64,000 nt of DNA from Solen grandis. Its lineage: Eukaryota > Mollusca > Bivalvia > Adapedonta > Solenidae. Below, one piece after another: positions 23,201 through 32,790 of this stretch. The notes beneath the pieces are model-generated. The model searched no databases. It saw only the letters and a list, made by a program, of their open reading frames with translations, and was not told where the DNA came from. The stretch lies in NCBI GenBank assembly GCA_021229015.1, contig CM037781.1, positions 65,368,035 to 65,432,034 of the forward strand, in the 5' to 3' direction. The first letter of the stretch is position 1. Every line of letters starts with the position of its first letter. Position numbers and translations under genes: made by a program.

Positions 23201-25663
23201 ATTTATTTCAATGTAGAAATCAATATTGAAATGTCTTGAAAAAAAGTGGATAGTATCTTTTAGTAATTTAAAACAGTGGACCTATAAATATGGTAATATT
23301 CACTGTTTGAAACAGTGAAATTACCATTTAATTCACTGATATTTCCCAATAATCCACCGAAAAGCATTAAATAAATAAGTTTAATTCTAATCAATTGCAT
23401 ACTGATACGTAAACGCAACGTTTCTCACAAATTCCAAAACTTACTTTATAGAGAAATTGGATGATTAATGACTTCAACTAAAGCTAAGTGTATGAAGTTT
23501 AATCAGTAACGAATGCATCTGCTTTTTTCAAGCATGTTCGTTCTTATGCAGTAAATGTCACGTGGATGGCTTTTTTGAGTATATATTTTATTTAACAAAA
23601 TCTCTAAACCTTCATGCGAATTTCTAATCAATTTCAAGATGTTCCGCCAGATTTATTCGAAAGCGATCGTTAGTCGTAAACACACTGTATCTAAGTTAAA
23701 TAATAAGATATACCGAAAACAACTTTTTTCGGAGACAAATAACGAGACATGGATAGTGAAGACATGGGAAAGGATGATCTTGCAGCACTACTGAGGTGTT
23801 ATTCACAATTCAATTTAAATTTCAAATTTTCAAATGTTATTGGTTATTCAGAAACGGAAATGTTTTAGGACTCTAACGTTATAATTGTCATGAAGAAAGT
23901 TGACCTGATTTTACATAATATTATTGTTTCAATACTTGTCCGCACGTTTTCAACAGCATTACTGATGAAATATATATTTGACAGAAAGATATCAAAAATC
24001 ATGTATTCCGCCGTAAAATGCACATTTGGAGACGTTCACACAAGTTTTATCCATAAATAATGAAATAATTTATTCATAGGAAAATATAGTTTCAGGCCGC
24101 CAGCAGACTTTCAGCGGCCTTACTGAGGACATATATATTTGAAAAAAAGACATCATAAATCATGCATTACATCATAAATGCATATTTGGAGGGGATCAGA
24201 CACTTTTCAGTGTGAATATTATTTTTTCATTTTACATATTATTGTTTCAATACTCGTCCGCAGGTTTTCAGCGGCATTATGGGAAATATATCTCGACAGA
24301 AAGATATAAAAAATCATGTTTTCAGTCATAAAATGCATATTTGGAGGGGTTCACACATCACTGGATGGCAACAAAGATTTTCCTTTTAAATCAATATTTA
24401 GTACTACGCCGCCATATTGCTAGCTGCCTTTCAGTGACACTACGGTGGAAAATATTTCGAAAAAGAGCTATTTAACCGTTATTCAACACTGAAATGCGGA
24501 TTTGAACATTTTCTCATATTCTTCACCAGTAAATGATAATAAACAAGTTATTTCCTAAAAGGTTCCGATGCCTTTAGTATTCAACCAGCCTTTCTGTCGC
24601 TTTACAAACATAAATTTATTCAGAAAAATCATTAAACAAAGATTTTAATAAGAACTGTAAAATTAGGTTTCAAAGTTCATGCCGCCAAGCCGTTAGGCCG
24701 CTGTGTTCTCGCCGCCAGGCCGCTTACTTCACGAACATCGAAAAAGAAATAAGTTTAAACTAGATAGATCACCGTGCCCTTCAATACGCTCGTTTCCGTG
24801 TTTTACAGATTCCTTTCTGTACTGTAAAAGCAGATTTTTTGTTTATCTATTTATTTATTTATTTATTTATTTATTATACAAATATTTGATTCAGTTATTT
24901 TTCATACACTCAATTTGACCGAATATTCAGTAATATGACATGAATGTCCCTAGGTAATTCCTATAACTCTCCCTTTAAAAATTTAAAAACTGTCGTGAAC
25001 AGAAAAAAAAAACATGTCGGATTATCCAAAAAAGTTGTTTTCCATGCTACAAGGACATGCCTGCATATCGAATAATTTTCATAATAATTTCATGGTTTAA
25101 TCCATGTGTATTATCAAAACTTCATTTTTTGTTTATAATAACTGATTTTGCCTTATTTATTCAGGAGGTTATAATGACATAAGTTAGATACTTTTTTTTT
25201 TCAACCAAACAGTGAAATCCTGCTCGATATATATAAGACATGGCTGTGTGGTTCTCATCTGGGTTTCGAAACGTATAGGGGATCACGTGATTCGATTCTA
25301 CATAGAAGATGGATCTGATCATACATACATTGTATATCAATATTTGGTCATATATCTTAATTAAGTTATCAAGGAGATACCTGTTCTGCACTGAAGAAAG
25401 TTCCATTTTGGTTTTTTTTTATACAAATTTCTTTTCATATAATTACAGCTAAATTCCGACAAGAATTCAAGGCCGTGTTCACTAGATGCCAGCACCCATT
25501 TCAAGAGCCTGAAAATGCACCAGTAAAGATGTACACCTTTAGGATAACTCGTACGAACGGACACACGCGCACGGAAAGATATGAACAATATTCAATGAAC
25601 ACGCTAACCTCACGCCAAGCCTGGGGAAATGGCGCCAACAGTGTAAAGAGACAAGCAAGCTGA
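13703..25663 (+). CDS. Neuropeptide GPCR (orexin/allatotropin-receptor-like), 3' part, three exons
   Basis: A rhodopsin-class receptor at the plasma membrane that would couple a peptide ligand to G proteins. Three coding exons (13703-13838, 16456-16574, 25449-25663) join in consistent phases: AG|A gives Arg and G|CT gives Ala, each with a consensus acceptor and donor. They encode the end of the third intracellular loop with ARRRAARML, then TM6 (MTIVVLFAVCYLPIHVFNIL), the third extracellular loop, TM7 with the NPIIY motif, helix 8 (AKFRQEFKAVF), and a tail of about 50 residues ending in TGA at 25663. CYLP instead of CWxP in TM6, with NPIIYNF in TM7, fits orexin and allatotropin receptors best, though other peptide receptors share this. 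Exons for TM1-TM5 were not found and are presumably beyond the left edge or hidden in upstream introns. Confidence 0.85.
13893..14133 (-). mobile_element. tRNA-derived SINE, family 2, near full length
   Basis: Read on the minus strand from 14133: a tRNA-like head with A box (TGGCTGAGCGG) and B box (GGGTTCGAATCCC), then a body GGCTTACGGTAGGTCGGTGG, TCTTCCTCCACCTGTAATTA and GCTGGACGTCGCTATATGA, and a tail CGCAGCGACGGTAAAC. Related 5'-truncated copies lie at 41070-41205, 42241-42344 and 47405-47602. It sits in the GPCR intron between TM6 and TM7. Confidence 0.88.
14134..14258. repeat. Compound TATG/TG/TGCG microsatellite
   Basis: A TATG run, then TG, then nine or so CGTG units, then TG and GTAT again. 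It abuts the head end of the SINE at 13893-14133. Confidence 0.95.
14259..16455. other. GPCR intron, no further feature
   Basis: The rest of the 2.6-kb intron between the TM6 and TM7 exons. AT-rich; no recognisable repeat family or second gene was seen. Confidence 0.6.
16456..16574 (+). CDS. GPCR exon encoding TM7
   Basis: Acceptor TTTCCCCACAG, donor GCG|GTAAGT. Encodes YNGDLHHMEPTGVITYAL, then the TM7 core YLNSMLNPIIYNFMS. The phase matches both neighbouring exons. Confidence 0.88.
16575..18432. other. GPCR intron, first part
   Basis: Start of an 8.9-kb intron. A TTG/TG low-complexity run lies at 16766-16826. An exon-like stretch at 18184 (GKMGNLSKKFF then stop) was considered as an alternative tail and set aside in favour of the exon at 25449. 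Confidence 0.5.
18433..18575. repeat. 143-bp foldback with 28-bp arms
   Basis: The left arm GATTCTTTTGTCAGATGT plus AAGTTTTTCC is inverted at the right end (GGAAAAACTGCACATCTGAC plus AAAAGAATC). No coding content. It looks like a small MITE; flanking duplications were not resolved. Confidence 0.8.
18576..19288. other. GPCR intron, no gene seen
   Basis: AT-rich intron. A TGACGTCGTATACCACGCGG stretch at 18713 resembles one at 14686 (TGACGTCATACACCACGTAG), so both may be relics of the same repeat. Confidence 0.45.
19289..19590 (+). mobile_element. tRNA-derived SINE, family 1, copy A
   Basis: The head carries an A-box-like GATGGCCGTGTGGTTA and B box GGGTTCGATCCCC. The body has CATATCAAAGTCGTAAAAAT and GTGTGGTATCATGGCACAT. 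The tail is CTGTCGACGGGACGTTAAAC followed by an AAACAAACAAA run. CAAAGTT flanks both ends (19282-19288 and 19591-19597) as a likely short target-site duplication. The same family occurs at 39710-40013 and 58180-58450. Confidence 0.9.
19598..22224. other. GPCR intron, no feature recognised
   Basis: About 2.6 kb of AT-rich intron. Short open stretches on both strands at 20600-20880 and 21431-21634 have no domain or splice support. Confidence 0.5.
22225..22466 (+). mobile_element. piggyBac-like MITE, copy 2
   Basis: A 242-bp element, TTAA on both sides, same orientation as copy 1, with the same termini and subterminal hairpin. Differs from copy 1 by a few bases (e.g. AACTATATCAGCC for AACCAGATCAGCC). 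Lies in the long GPCR intron. Confidence 0.93.
22467..23914. other. GPCR intron, no feature recognised
   Basis: AT-rich intron without recognisable gene or repeat family. Confidence 0.5.
23915..24640. repeat. Diverged tandem repeat, about 160-bp period, 4-5 units
   Basis: Units recur near 23954, 24113, 24269, 24432 and 24595. Each reads roughly CGCC.G...TTTCAGCGGC.TTA, then ATATATTTGACAGAAAGATA, then AAAATGCATATTTGGA and a TTCACAC. Sequence identity is moderate, so this is an old array. It is similar in period to the roughly 160-bp repeats that bivalve Helitron-like pearl elements carry, but no Helitron ends were seen. Confidence 0.75.
24641..25448. other. GPCR intron end with TTTA microsatellite
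   Basis: Contains a TTTA run at 24845-24876. Ends in the acceptor ATAATTACAG at 25448. Confidence 0.6.
25449..25663 (+). CDS. GPCR terminal exon: helix 8 and C-terminal tail
   Basis: Acceptor TAATTACAG. Enters with CT to complete Ala after the G left by the TM7 exon, giving MS-AKFRQEFKAVFTRCQ, the amphipathic helix 8 expected straight after TM7, with Cys in TRCQ as a possible palmitoylation site. The tail is rich in Ser, Thr, Arg and Asn and ends VKRQAS with TGA at 25661-25663. The exact phase match over an 8.9-kb intron is the main evidence. Confidence 0.87.
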
Positions 25664-26170
25664 GTGAATTGAATCTAGGGAATAATGCCTTACATTTAAA
25701 TATTGGCTTCTTCGTAAGTGGTGTACGCCCTCGCTTACCAAATATGTTTCTGTATAAAGTTATTGTTGCTGACATTGCACAATTTGATGGTTTCTTTTCG
25801 TAAATATGAATCATTTTATTTCCAACCTGTTCTTAAATTTTAGACAAAAAAGTCAAGAATCATTACAGGTGACATTGTGAATGTATCACTTTATTCTTTG
25901 AATAGAATGGTCTCTATATACGTATCATGTAAATTTACAGGTTGTATTCCTTTCATTTATTACAAGAAGGCAACGCCTGTAGATATTTTTCCCCTATAAA
26001 CCAACCTCAAACACTTAAGCAAAACAACAATTGTAAATGATGATTTGCTAATTGTTATCCTTGCAATGATTTTTATTCATTTGGAAGGTAAATTCAAGGT
26101 CACTATAATGTGCTTTTATCACTTCTAAGGAAACTACATCTTATAGATGCTGTTAGACATATTTTGTATA
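25664..26170. other. GPCR 3' untranslated region and flank
   Basis: Starts at the GPCR stop codon. No clear AATAAA was found close by, so the transcript end was not placed. Confidence 0.45.
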
Positions 26171-26413
26171 TTAACCCTTTCCCTCATATAGACTCATTTT
26201 GACGCACTCAATAGGTACCACATAAAGCCTGGTCTGCAGAAAACCACAGTTAAACCTTACCAAATTTAATTATAAAGTCCTCATTTCCAGACCACTGAGG
26301 AGCAGCGAACAGCATAAAACCTGATCAGCCTGCGATTTACTCGCAGGCTGATCTAGTTTTATGCTGTTCGCATAGGTCTTTTCATGGTTTCCTTCTATGA
26401 GGGAAAGGGTTAA
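26171..26413 (-). mobile_element. piggyBac-like MITE, copy 3
   Basis: A 243-bp element flanked by TTAA, inverted relative to copies 1 and 2. The hairpin (with inner CAGCCTGCGATTTACTCGCA) is near the right end here. Inner palindrome has a two-base change compared with other copies. Confidence 0.93.
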
Positions 26414-27500
26414 AATGCATACACTGTTCAAACTTGCGAAGACTTACAAAACCGCTTCTCTCCAAGCGGTTAAAAGCAATAATTATACATAGACAGTTTA
26501 TGAAAACGAAAGTTCACATTCTCGTATTAAAGCAATAGGGGTTTTAAAGAAGAAACTGGCAATGAATAAATGAATAAAACAATAAAATGTCTGAAACAAG
26601 TGATCTGTCTCCTTTGCCACTGCTGAAAGAGCTATTTGCAGGGAAGATGAATTTGTAAAACATAATGTAATATGAATAGCAAATGAACAGTCAAACAACT
26701 AATGAAGATTTGAAAGAGAAATGGACGAAAGTGCATGTAGTTTAATACCTTGTATCTAAATAATACAGCAAGTTTGCATACTGAAAGCAATAAATATTCA
26801 GTATTTTTAAATGAAAAATAAACTTCACTAAATAGATAGTTAAAGGTATCCATACATCATTAAATTGTCATCATGGACCATCATTCGATCGTGGGAATTT
26901 TATAGTACATGCAAGCTTTTACAGACTTTGAGCATTACAGCATATCACTCCAAATCAATGAATGCTTGGAATTGCACTGAAGTATATAAAGCATTTGAAC
27001 GGCCATTATAATAATATAATAATAGATGAATTAACATAATATTGAGATACTTTCACTAGATTTGAGTTGAAAATCATCGTTTTTAATACTCTATATATTT
27101 ACGAAGACGAGAGGATTGGATTGTGATACTTTGATTCTACTTGACTAAGGTTTCCTAATAGCCATCCTCTTTTAATGATATTTAATAACAGTCAAATCAA
27201 AAGTAACGCTTCCCGTCAAAGGTAAATGTGCAGAATGATATTGTAAAAAATCAGGTCATGTAAAACAGGCTTCATCTCGATGAATAATGTTATACTGAAA
27301 CAATCCTGGTTTTTCCCAACCACGACCAGGTCCGTCGCTTTCTTCGCCATCGAAAGTAATATAATTAAGTTGTAACAATTTGTTTTGCAATCGATGGAAA
27401 AAATGTTTTGAAGATATAAACACTAGGTACTGATTTTTTTAGATAAAAAATGTTAGTGCATTAAAGAATTTTCTGTGAAGATTGCTGCAGGTGACAGCCT
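26414..27500. other. Intergenic, no gene seen
   Basis: AT-rich DNA between the piggyBac-like MITE and the assembly gap. No coding evidence. Confidence 0.5.
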
Positions 27501-27600
27501 NNNNNNNNNNNNNNNNNNNNNNNNNNNNNNNNNNNNNNNNNNNNNNNNNNNNNNNNNNNNNNNNNNNNNNNNNNNNNNNNNNNNNNNNNNNNNNNNNNNN
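27501..27600. other. Assembly gap, 100 N
   Basis: Exactly 100 N, the usual placeholder for a gap of unknown length. The right flank is A-rich low complexity. Confidence 1.
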
Positions 27601-27760
27601 AAAAAAGTACAGTTAGAGAAAAAATTCTAAACAAAAAATTTTGGAAGGAAAAAGAAAGAAAAAGAAAGAAAAAAAAAACAGTTTTAGAAAAGAAAAAAAA
27701 AACAGTAAAAAAAAAGTTAAAAAAAAAAACAACCAGAAAAAAATAAAAACAACAACTCAC
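27601..27760. repeat. A-rich low-complexity tract
   Basis: Runs of A with scattered G and C next to the gap; probably the reason for the assembly break. Any open frame here is an artefact of composition. Confidence 0.9.
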
Positions 27761-28439
27761 ATAGCGGTATATTGGATATATGCCATCGTCTTTCATCTGT
27801 ACCATGCAGGGTACCAGTCAAACAGCACATCAGACGACCTGAAACATCCGAATTATCCAAACACCATTGTAAGATACCATAAATCATAATAAAGGTAAAT
27901 TTTATACTAAGAAAATTTGAATTTGCTCCCTTGGGCCAAGTCAATTTTGATGCCAGGGCCATAACTTGAACAGACATGAAAGAGGTCCACTTAAAGGCCA
28001 TATTACACACCAAATGTCTTAACTCTAGGCCTTGTGGTGTGTTCTTGTGTTTCCTATGTAAGTATTTATCCACTATTATACAACTCAGCCCAGAGATTAT
28101 GGCCATAAACATTTGAAAAAGACAGCTAAAAAATGAGAGTATGTACAAAGCAAAATCAGTTATTCCTTAATAATTTAAGGGCCATAACATATTTTAAATT
28201 TTCTGTGTAGGATTGTGTGTGTGTTAAATATTGATTGAATTTTTTGTAACAAAGATTTAAAAATCATTTTTTCACTGAACTCACCTTCACCATAGTCATC
28301 CAAAATGGTGGAACCAGTGTGCAGGACCATAACCTTTGCAACTAATTTATGTGCCTGTGTCTTAAATTTCCGTGACCATTTTTTTCCTCCAAAAACAAAC
28401 TGAACCTAGAATTTCCCAAGTGTCAATAACAATAAACTT
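27761..28439. other. Probable decayed repeat, no gene
   Basis: Contains phrases such as AGGGCCATAACTTGAACAGA and GGCCATAACATATT, a wording common in bivalve dispersed repeats. No ends were defined. Confidence 0.4.
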
Positions 28440-29600
28440 AAATATAACTTCACTAGAACAAATTTTGCCTAACTTCTTAAGAAGTAAGAAATAAGGGTAT
28501 GGACTATTTCAGTAACTACATATGAAGACCAGAAACCTATAAGAATAATACATACTCAAACAATTTTACCCCACTTCATAACTAGTAAGATATAGGGGGT
28601 GAGCTGGACTATTTCAGTAACTACCTTTGAAGACCCAAAACCCATGAGAATAATATGTAATCAAAGAAATTTTGCCCCACTTCATAAGTAGTAAGAAATA
28701 TGGGGTGAGCTGGACTATTTCAGTAACTACCTATGAAGACCCAAAACCTATGAGAATAATATATAATCAAACAAATTTTTGCCCCACTTCATAAGTAGTA
28801 AGAAATAGGGGGTGAGCTGGACTATTTCAGTAACTACCTTTGAAGACCCAAAACCCATGAGAATAATATATAATCAAACAAATTTTGCCCAACTTCATAA
28901 GTACTAAGAAATAGGGGATGAGCTGGACTATTTCAGTAACTACCTATAAAGACCCAAAACCCATGAAAATAATATATAATCAAACAAATTTTGCCCAACT
29001 TCATAAGTACTAAGAAATAGGGGATGAGCTGGACTATTTCAGTAACTACCTATAAAGACCCAAAACCCATGAAAATAATATATAATCAAACAAATTTTAC
29101 CCCACTTCCTAAGTAGTAAGAAATAGGGGGTGAGCTGGACTATTTCAGTAACTACCTATGAAGACCCAAAACCCATGAGAATAATATATAATCAAACAAA
29201 TTTTGCCCCACTTCACAAATAGTAAGAAATATGGGTTCAACTGGACAATTTCAGTAACTATGTTTGAAGACCCAAAACCTATGAGAATAATTAATATTCA
29301 AACAAAATTTGCCCAAATTCATAAACAGTAAGAAATAGGGATTGGGCTGAATTATTTCAGTAACTACGTATGAAGATCCAAAACCAATAAGAATTTAATT
29401 CACTCCAAATAATTTTCCCCACTTCAAAAGTTGTAAAAAATAGGGGGCTAGCTGAACTACCGTATTTCAGTAAGTATGTATGAAGACCAAAAATCTATGT
29501 AAATATATCTTAACTTGAAAAGAGTTTGCCCCACTTCATTAATAGTAATAAATACGGGATTAGCTTGACTATTTCAGTCTCTACGTTTGAAGACCCTAAG
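28440..29600. repeat. 106-bp tandem repeat, about 11 units
   Basis: The marker GGACTATTTCAGTAACTAC recurs at 28501, 28606, 28712, 28819, 28925, 29031, 29137 and 29243, and in degenerate form near 29350, 29455 and 29562. The period is 105-107 bp. The middle units are almost identical and the outer ones drift. Each unit also carries AAGACCCAAAACC and TTTTGCCC(C/A)ACTTCATAA. No open frame. Confidence 0.92.
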
Positions 29601-29707
29601 CAAGAAAAATATAGCACTTCTTTCTAAAGCAGAGTCTAAAATACAGGAGATCAAACTAGATATATTAGACTAGATATAAGGAAAGGATTTTCTAATGTCC
29701 ACACTTT

Positions 29708-29880
29708 CTAAAAGGTTGCAGATGTAGGTGGAAAATCCTGAGCCTGTGCAGTCTTTCCTGGGGAAATATGGATTCTACACCAGGCACTGTTGGTCATTGC
29801 TGAGGTGAACATTAACACATCATTTGACTGGAGGAACTGGTAGGTATTAACCACTCCACTGTTGAAGTCGCCCATTAGCA
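29708..29880 (-). CDS. Unidentified exon-like segment with GDFN motif
   Basis: On the minus strand a good acceptor (TTCTATCCTACAG) precedes a frame of about 57 codons starting (x)LMGDFNSGVVNTYQFL and ending in a stop at 29708. The LMGDFNS string is what the endonuclease/exonuclease/phosphatase fold shows around its catalytic Asp and Asn, so a terminal exon of such an enzyme is possible. It is short, single, and its phase does not join the segment at 31348-31509. It could be a relic or chance. No symbol is justified. Confidence 0.3.
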
Positions 29881-29999
29881 CTGTAGGATAGAAATGTAAA
29901 AAAAAAAAAAACTTTTGTAAACATACAAAACAAAAAGAAAGGATAGACGGATGTAAAAAAAGGAGAGAGACCTGAAAGAAAATATGAATCATTAAGGAT

Positions 30000-30438
30000 T
30001 TTTATAGTGATATCTGCTCAACACTAATTACAATGCATCTCAAATTGAAGTAGTAATGAAAAAAACCAAGTGATATGTAACAGCAGTAGTAGTAAAAAGA
30101 GAAGTGAAAGATGATGATATTAATAAATAGAAGAAACACTTGTAGAAAAAAAGTAAAAGAAAAATAAATTAATGATATGTAACCGTATAAGTAATAGAAA
30201 GAAAAAGAGAAGGAAGATGACAACAATGAAGAGAAGTAGAAGAAAAAAAGTAGTAGTAGTAGCAGTAGAAAGAATAATGTGATGATATTAACAGCAATAA
30301 TATGGTAAAGAAAGATGATGAAGAATAACGAAAGTAGTAGAAGTAGTTGTTGTAGAACATAGGAGAAGAATAAGATGATAATATGTAACAGAAGTAACAG
30401 TAATAAGAGTAGAGGACGATGATGTAAAAAAGTATAAC
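30000..30438. repeat. Purine-rich simple sequence (AGTAGTA/GAAGAA)
   Basis: About 430 bp of degenerate GTA, GAA and GAT triplets. T/C-rich open frames on the minus strand are compositional artefacts. Confidence 0.8.
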
Positions 30439-31272
30439 ACTAGAGCACCGCCAAGTGGATACAGATGCTCATCTGTTTTTTTATTTATTTTTCTTTCTTT
30501 CTTCCTTTCTTTATTTTTTGTTTTTGTTTTTGTTTTTATGTGACACTATAAAATAATCTTGTCCCATGAAGTTAGACACTTAAATTATAATATTTCCAGT
30601 TACTCTGTTTCAAAAAACAAAACATGTCTATGAGTGGAATAAATAATTTATACTCTGTTTGAATTACCTGTCAACAATGCTTCTTTAACTGAAATATTGT
30701 AAGAGGTGTAAGATATAGTAACTTAGAAAATAAAAATAAGGGTGTGTCTAAATCTTTGTTTAGTACCCACAAGCCAAACCAGTACTGTCTGCTCTATGAG
30801 TTTTGCAAGCCAAGAAGATTTATATTAAGTTTCAAGCCAATAAATGCAATTGCTACTAAGATGATTGTTTTTAATAGTTTTTTCATGCAAAGCTGACCCA
30901 TTTTGAAGTTGTAAAAGACACAAAAATTGCATTAAATCCAAATAGGAGTTTCTTGACTTGATTATATATTGGATGGTTGGGAAATGTTGTGTGAAGTTTC
31001 AACCAATTATATGCAGTGGTTACTGAGATATGGTTATGATAGTTATGGAGAAAAGCTGATCTAAAATTAAACTAAACCAAGAAATCTGATATTTTCTAAG
31101 TGTAAAAGGGCCATAATTCTGGAAAGGGCAATATACAGTCATGGTTCTTGAAGCCAAGAGTCAACTTACCTAAACATAAAACTTAACCAGGATGAACGCA
31201 GACGGTGATGATGCAAGATTCAGGACAATAGCTCATCATTTTTTTTTCAAAAATCAGATGAGCTAATAAGGA
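30439..31272 (+). mobile_element. Non-autonomous repeat with GAGCACCGC / GATGAGCTAA ends
   Basis: The left end is CTAGAGCACCGCCAAGTGGA followed by TACAGATGCTCATCTG. The right end is ATAGCTCATC, a T-run, then AGATGAGCTAATAAG. Internally it holds two diverged units, e.g. GTTTCAAGCCAATAAATGCA and GTTTCAACCAATTATATGCA, both followed by a TTACTAAGAT/TTACTGAGAT block. No open frame. The plan (unlike ends, a hairpin-forming end and internal tandem units) resembles the elements at 9802 and 62512. Confidence 0.65.
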
Positions 31273-31347
31273 TACGTAACAGTGTTAGTAGAAGAATAAG
31301 ATGGTCATATGAAAGAGCAGTAGTAGGAATAAGAGTAGAGTACTTAC

Positions 31348-31509
31348 TTGGTCACTTCTCGATCCAATGCTCGCCATGGACAGTGTTCAACCCACAAGAT
31401 CACAGTCTCTCTGGGGTTGGAGGCTGGTTGCTGACTTTGTAGACACTGCTTACTGATGACAGAATGGATGCTGCAGGAGATCTATGACACCAAATGCTTT
31501 TGCCAATCC
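31348..31509 (-). pseudogene. Exon-like segment, frame broken, identity unknown
   Basis: Bounded on the minus strand by an acceptor (GATTTTTTCAG) and a strong donor (CCAA|GTAAGTAC). Two overlapping frames look protein-like: one starts GLAKAFGVIDLLQHPFCHQ and then stops, the other continues CLQSQQPASNPRETVILWVE. That pattern suggests one former exon with a frameshift, or an indel in the assembly. I do not recognise the product. Confidence 0.25.
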
Positions 31510-32319
31510 CTGAAAAAATCATAATAATCATAGTACAATATTCATAATTTCAACAGTTAAAATTATTGTGTTATTGACTAATATATTATATTAACTAAAG
31601 AAAGGACTTAAACCACCAGTATAATTTGAAAACAACCTGTAGCTTGCAGGCTGATCAGGTTTTATCAGTTGCTAAAACTTTCATTATCAGTCGTCTCAGC
31701 TTATTAAAGGTAAAATGAAAGTGTTTTGTACCCAAACAAATCAGTTTTCACCAAAAAATAAATGGCTGACTTGCATACAAATAATACAATTTACACGCAT
31801 TTTTTTTGTTGTGTGTGTAGTCACTCACAACTTTAGTACCTACATTCTGAGAGTCCAATTCTCTACATTTAAAACCGAATAACCTCTTAATTTTGTATGC
31901 ATGATCATGTACGTCAAAACGCCCCGAAATGAATATGCATATCGGTTTAACCAGTGAATAGCTGAACAAACCTCCGACAAACAAATGCACGTGAATCTTG
32001 CTTTAAATAGTTACCTTAGTTTAAAAACCTCCGACAAACATTTTGGGCGGGGATATACCTGTTCTGGCGTCAAGTTAATGTTCAAAGCAGACAGTGAACA
32101 CGATGTATTTTTTTTTTCCAAATTCATTTAAAATCTATTTTACTACTACGTGAGATATATGTCTAATCCTTGATGGGTACTAGACTTTTATATATCTCTT
32201 GCAAGACAGTCCAGCAAATGTGTATTTTAAAATGTAATAAAATTGAAACCCGTTTGTAGCTAAATATATTATCCTCCTAGATATCGTAACGTTAAAGTTT
32301 TTCTTTCATCAGCGCTCAT
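31510..32319. other. Intergenic, no gene seen
   Basis: A short CTTGCAGGCTGATCAGGTTT at about 31645 resembles the hairpin of the piggyBac-like MITE and may be a relic. Otherwise no feature. Confidence 0.4.
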
Positions 32320-32790
32320 TGTCAAGGCATTGGGGAAAGGAAAAATACAATCTTGCCACACAATCGACTGCTATCCAAACTCAACCATTATGGGATCAAA
32401 GAGAATACCTTGACCTGGATTCAAGCCTTAACCCAGCATGTTAACGTCGATGGAGCTACATCCGAGTCCGCACCCGTCACTAGCGGCGTCCCACAGGGCC
32501 GACCTTAATTATTTCTAGCCTTCATCAATGAGTCTACCACTGCACTAGATTCCTAAAAGGTCATATCAGAAGAGAGCGGCACGATATGTCACTAACAGAT
32601 ACAACAACTAAGGTTCAACTGACGATGCTTTTCAAGAGCCGATATTCCAACACAGAAGTACATCTCCACAACAAGCCGATCCAGCCACACAAAGAAGAAC
32701 TACATGTACTTCCTTCAGCCAACTATATACCACTTTTAACCCTTCTTCCCGTATACATTCAACACTTGGAATATCCTATCATCAGCTATG
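32320..32790 (+). pseudogene. LINE reverse transcriptase fragment
   Basis: A broken piece of a non-LTR retrotransposon. One frame gives RLLSKLNHYGIKENTLTWIQ, then VNVDGATSESAPVTSGVPQG, the characteristic approach to RT motif B, followed by a stop and LFLAFINE. After a deletion, another frame gives KRAARYVTNRYNNYGST, matching the region C-terminal to the RT in Jockey/CR1-type elements, and ends near LPVYIQHLEYP. The catalytic motif C is deleted. It is a relic. Confidence 0.75.

Noticed and set aside
27461..27805. A minus-strand frame crossing the N gap
   Set aside because: It is made of unknown bases and poly-T/Phe low complexity.
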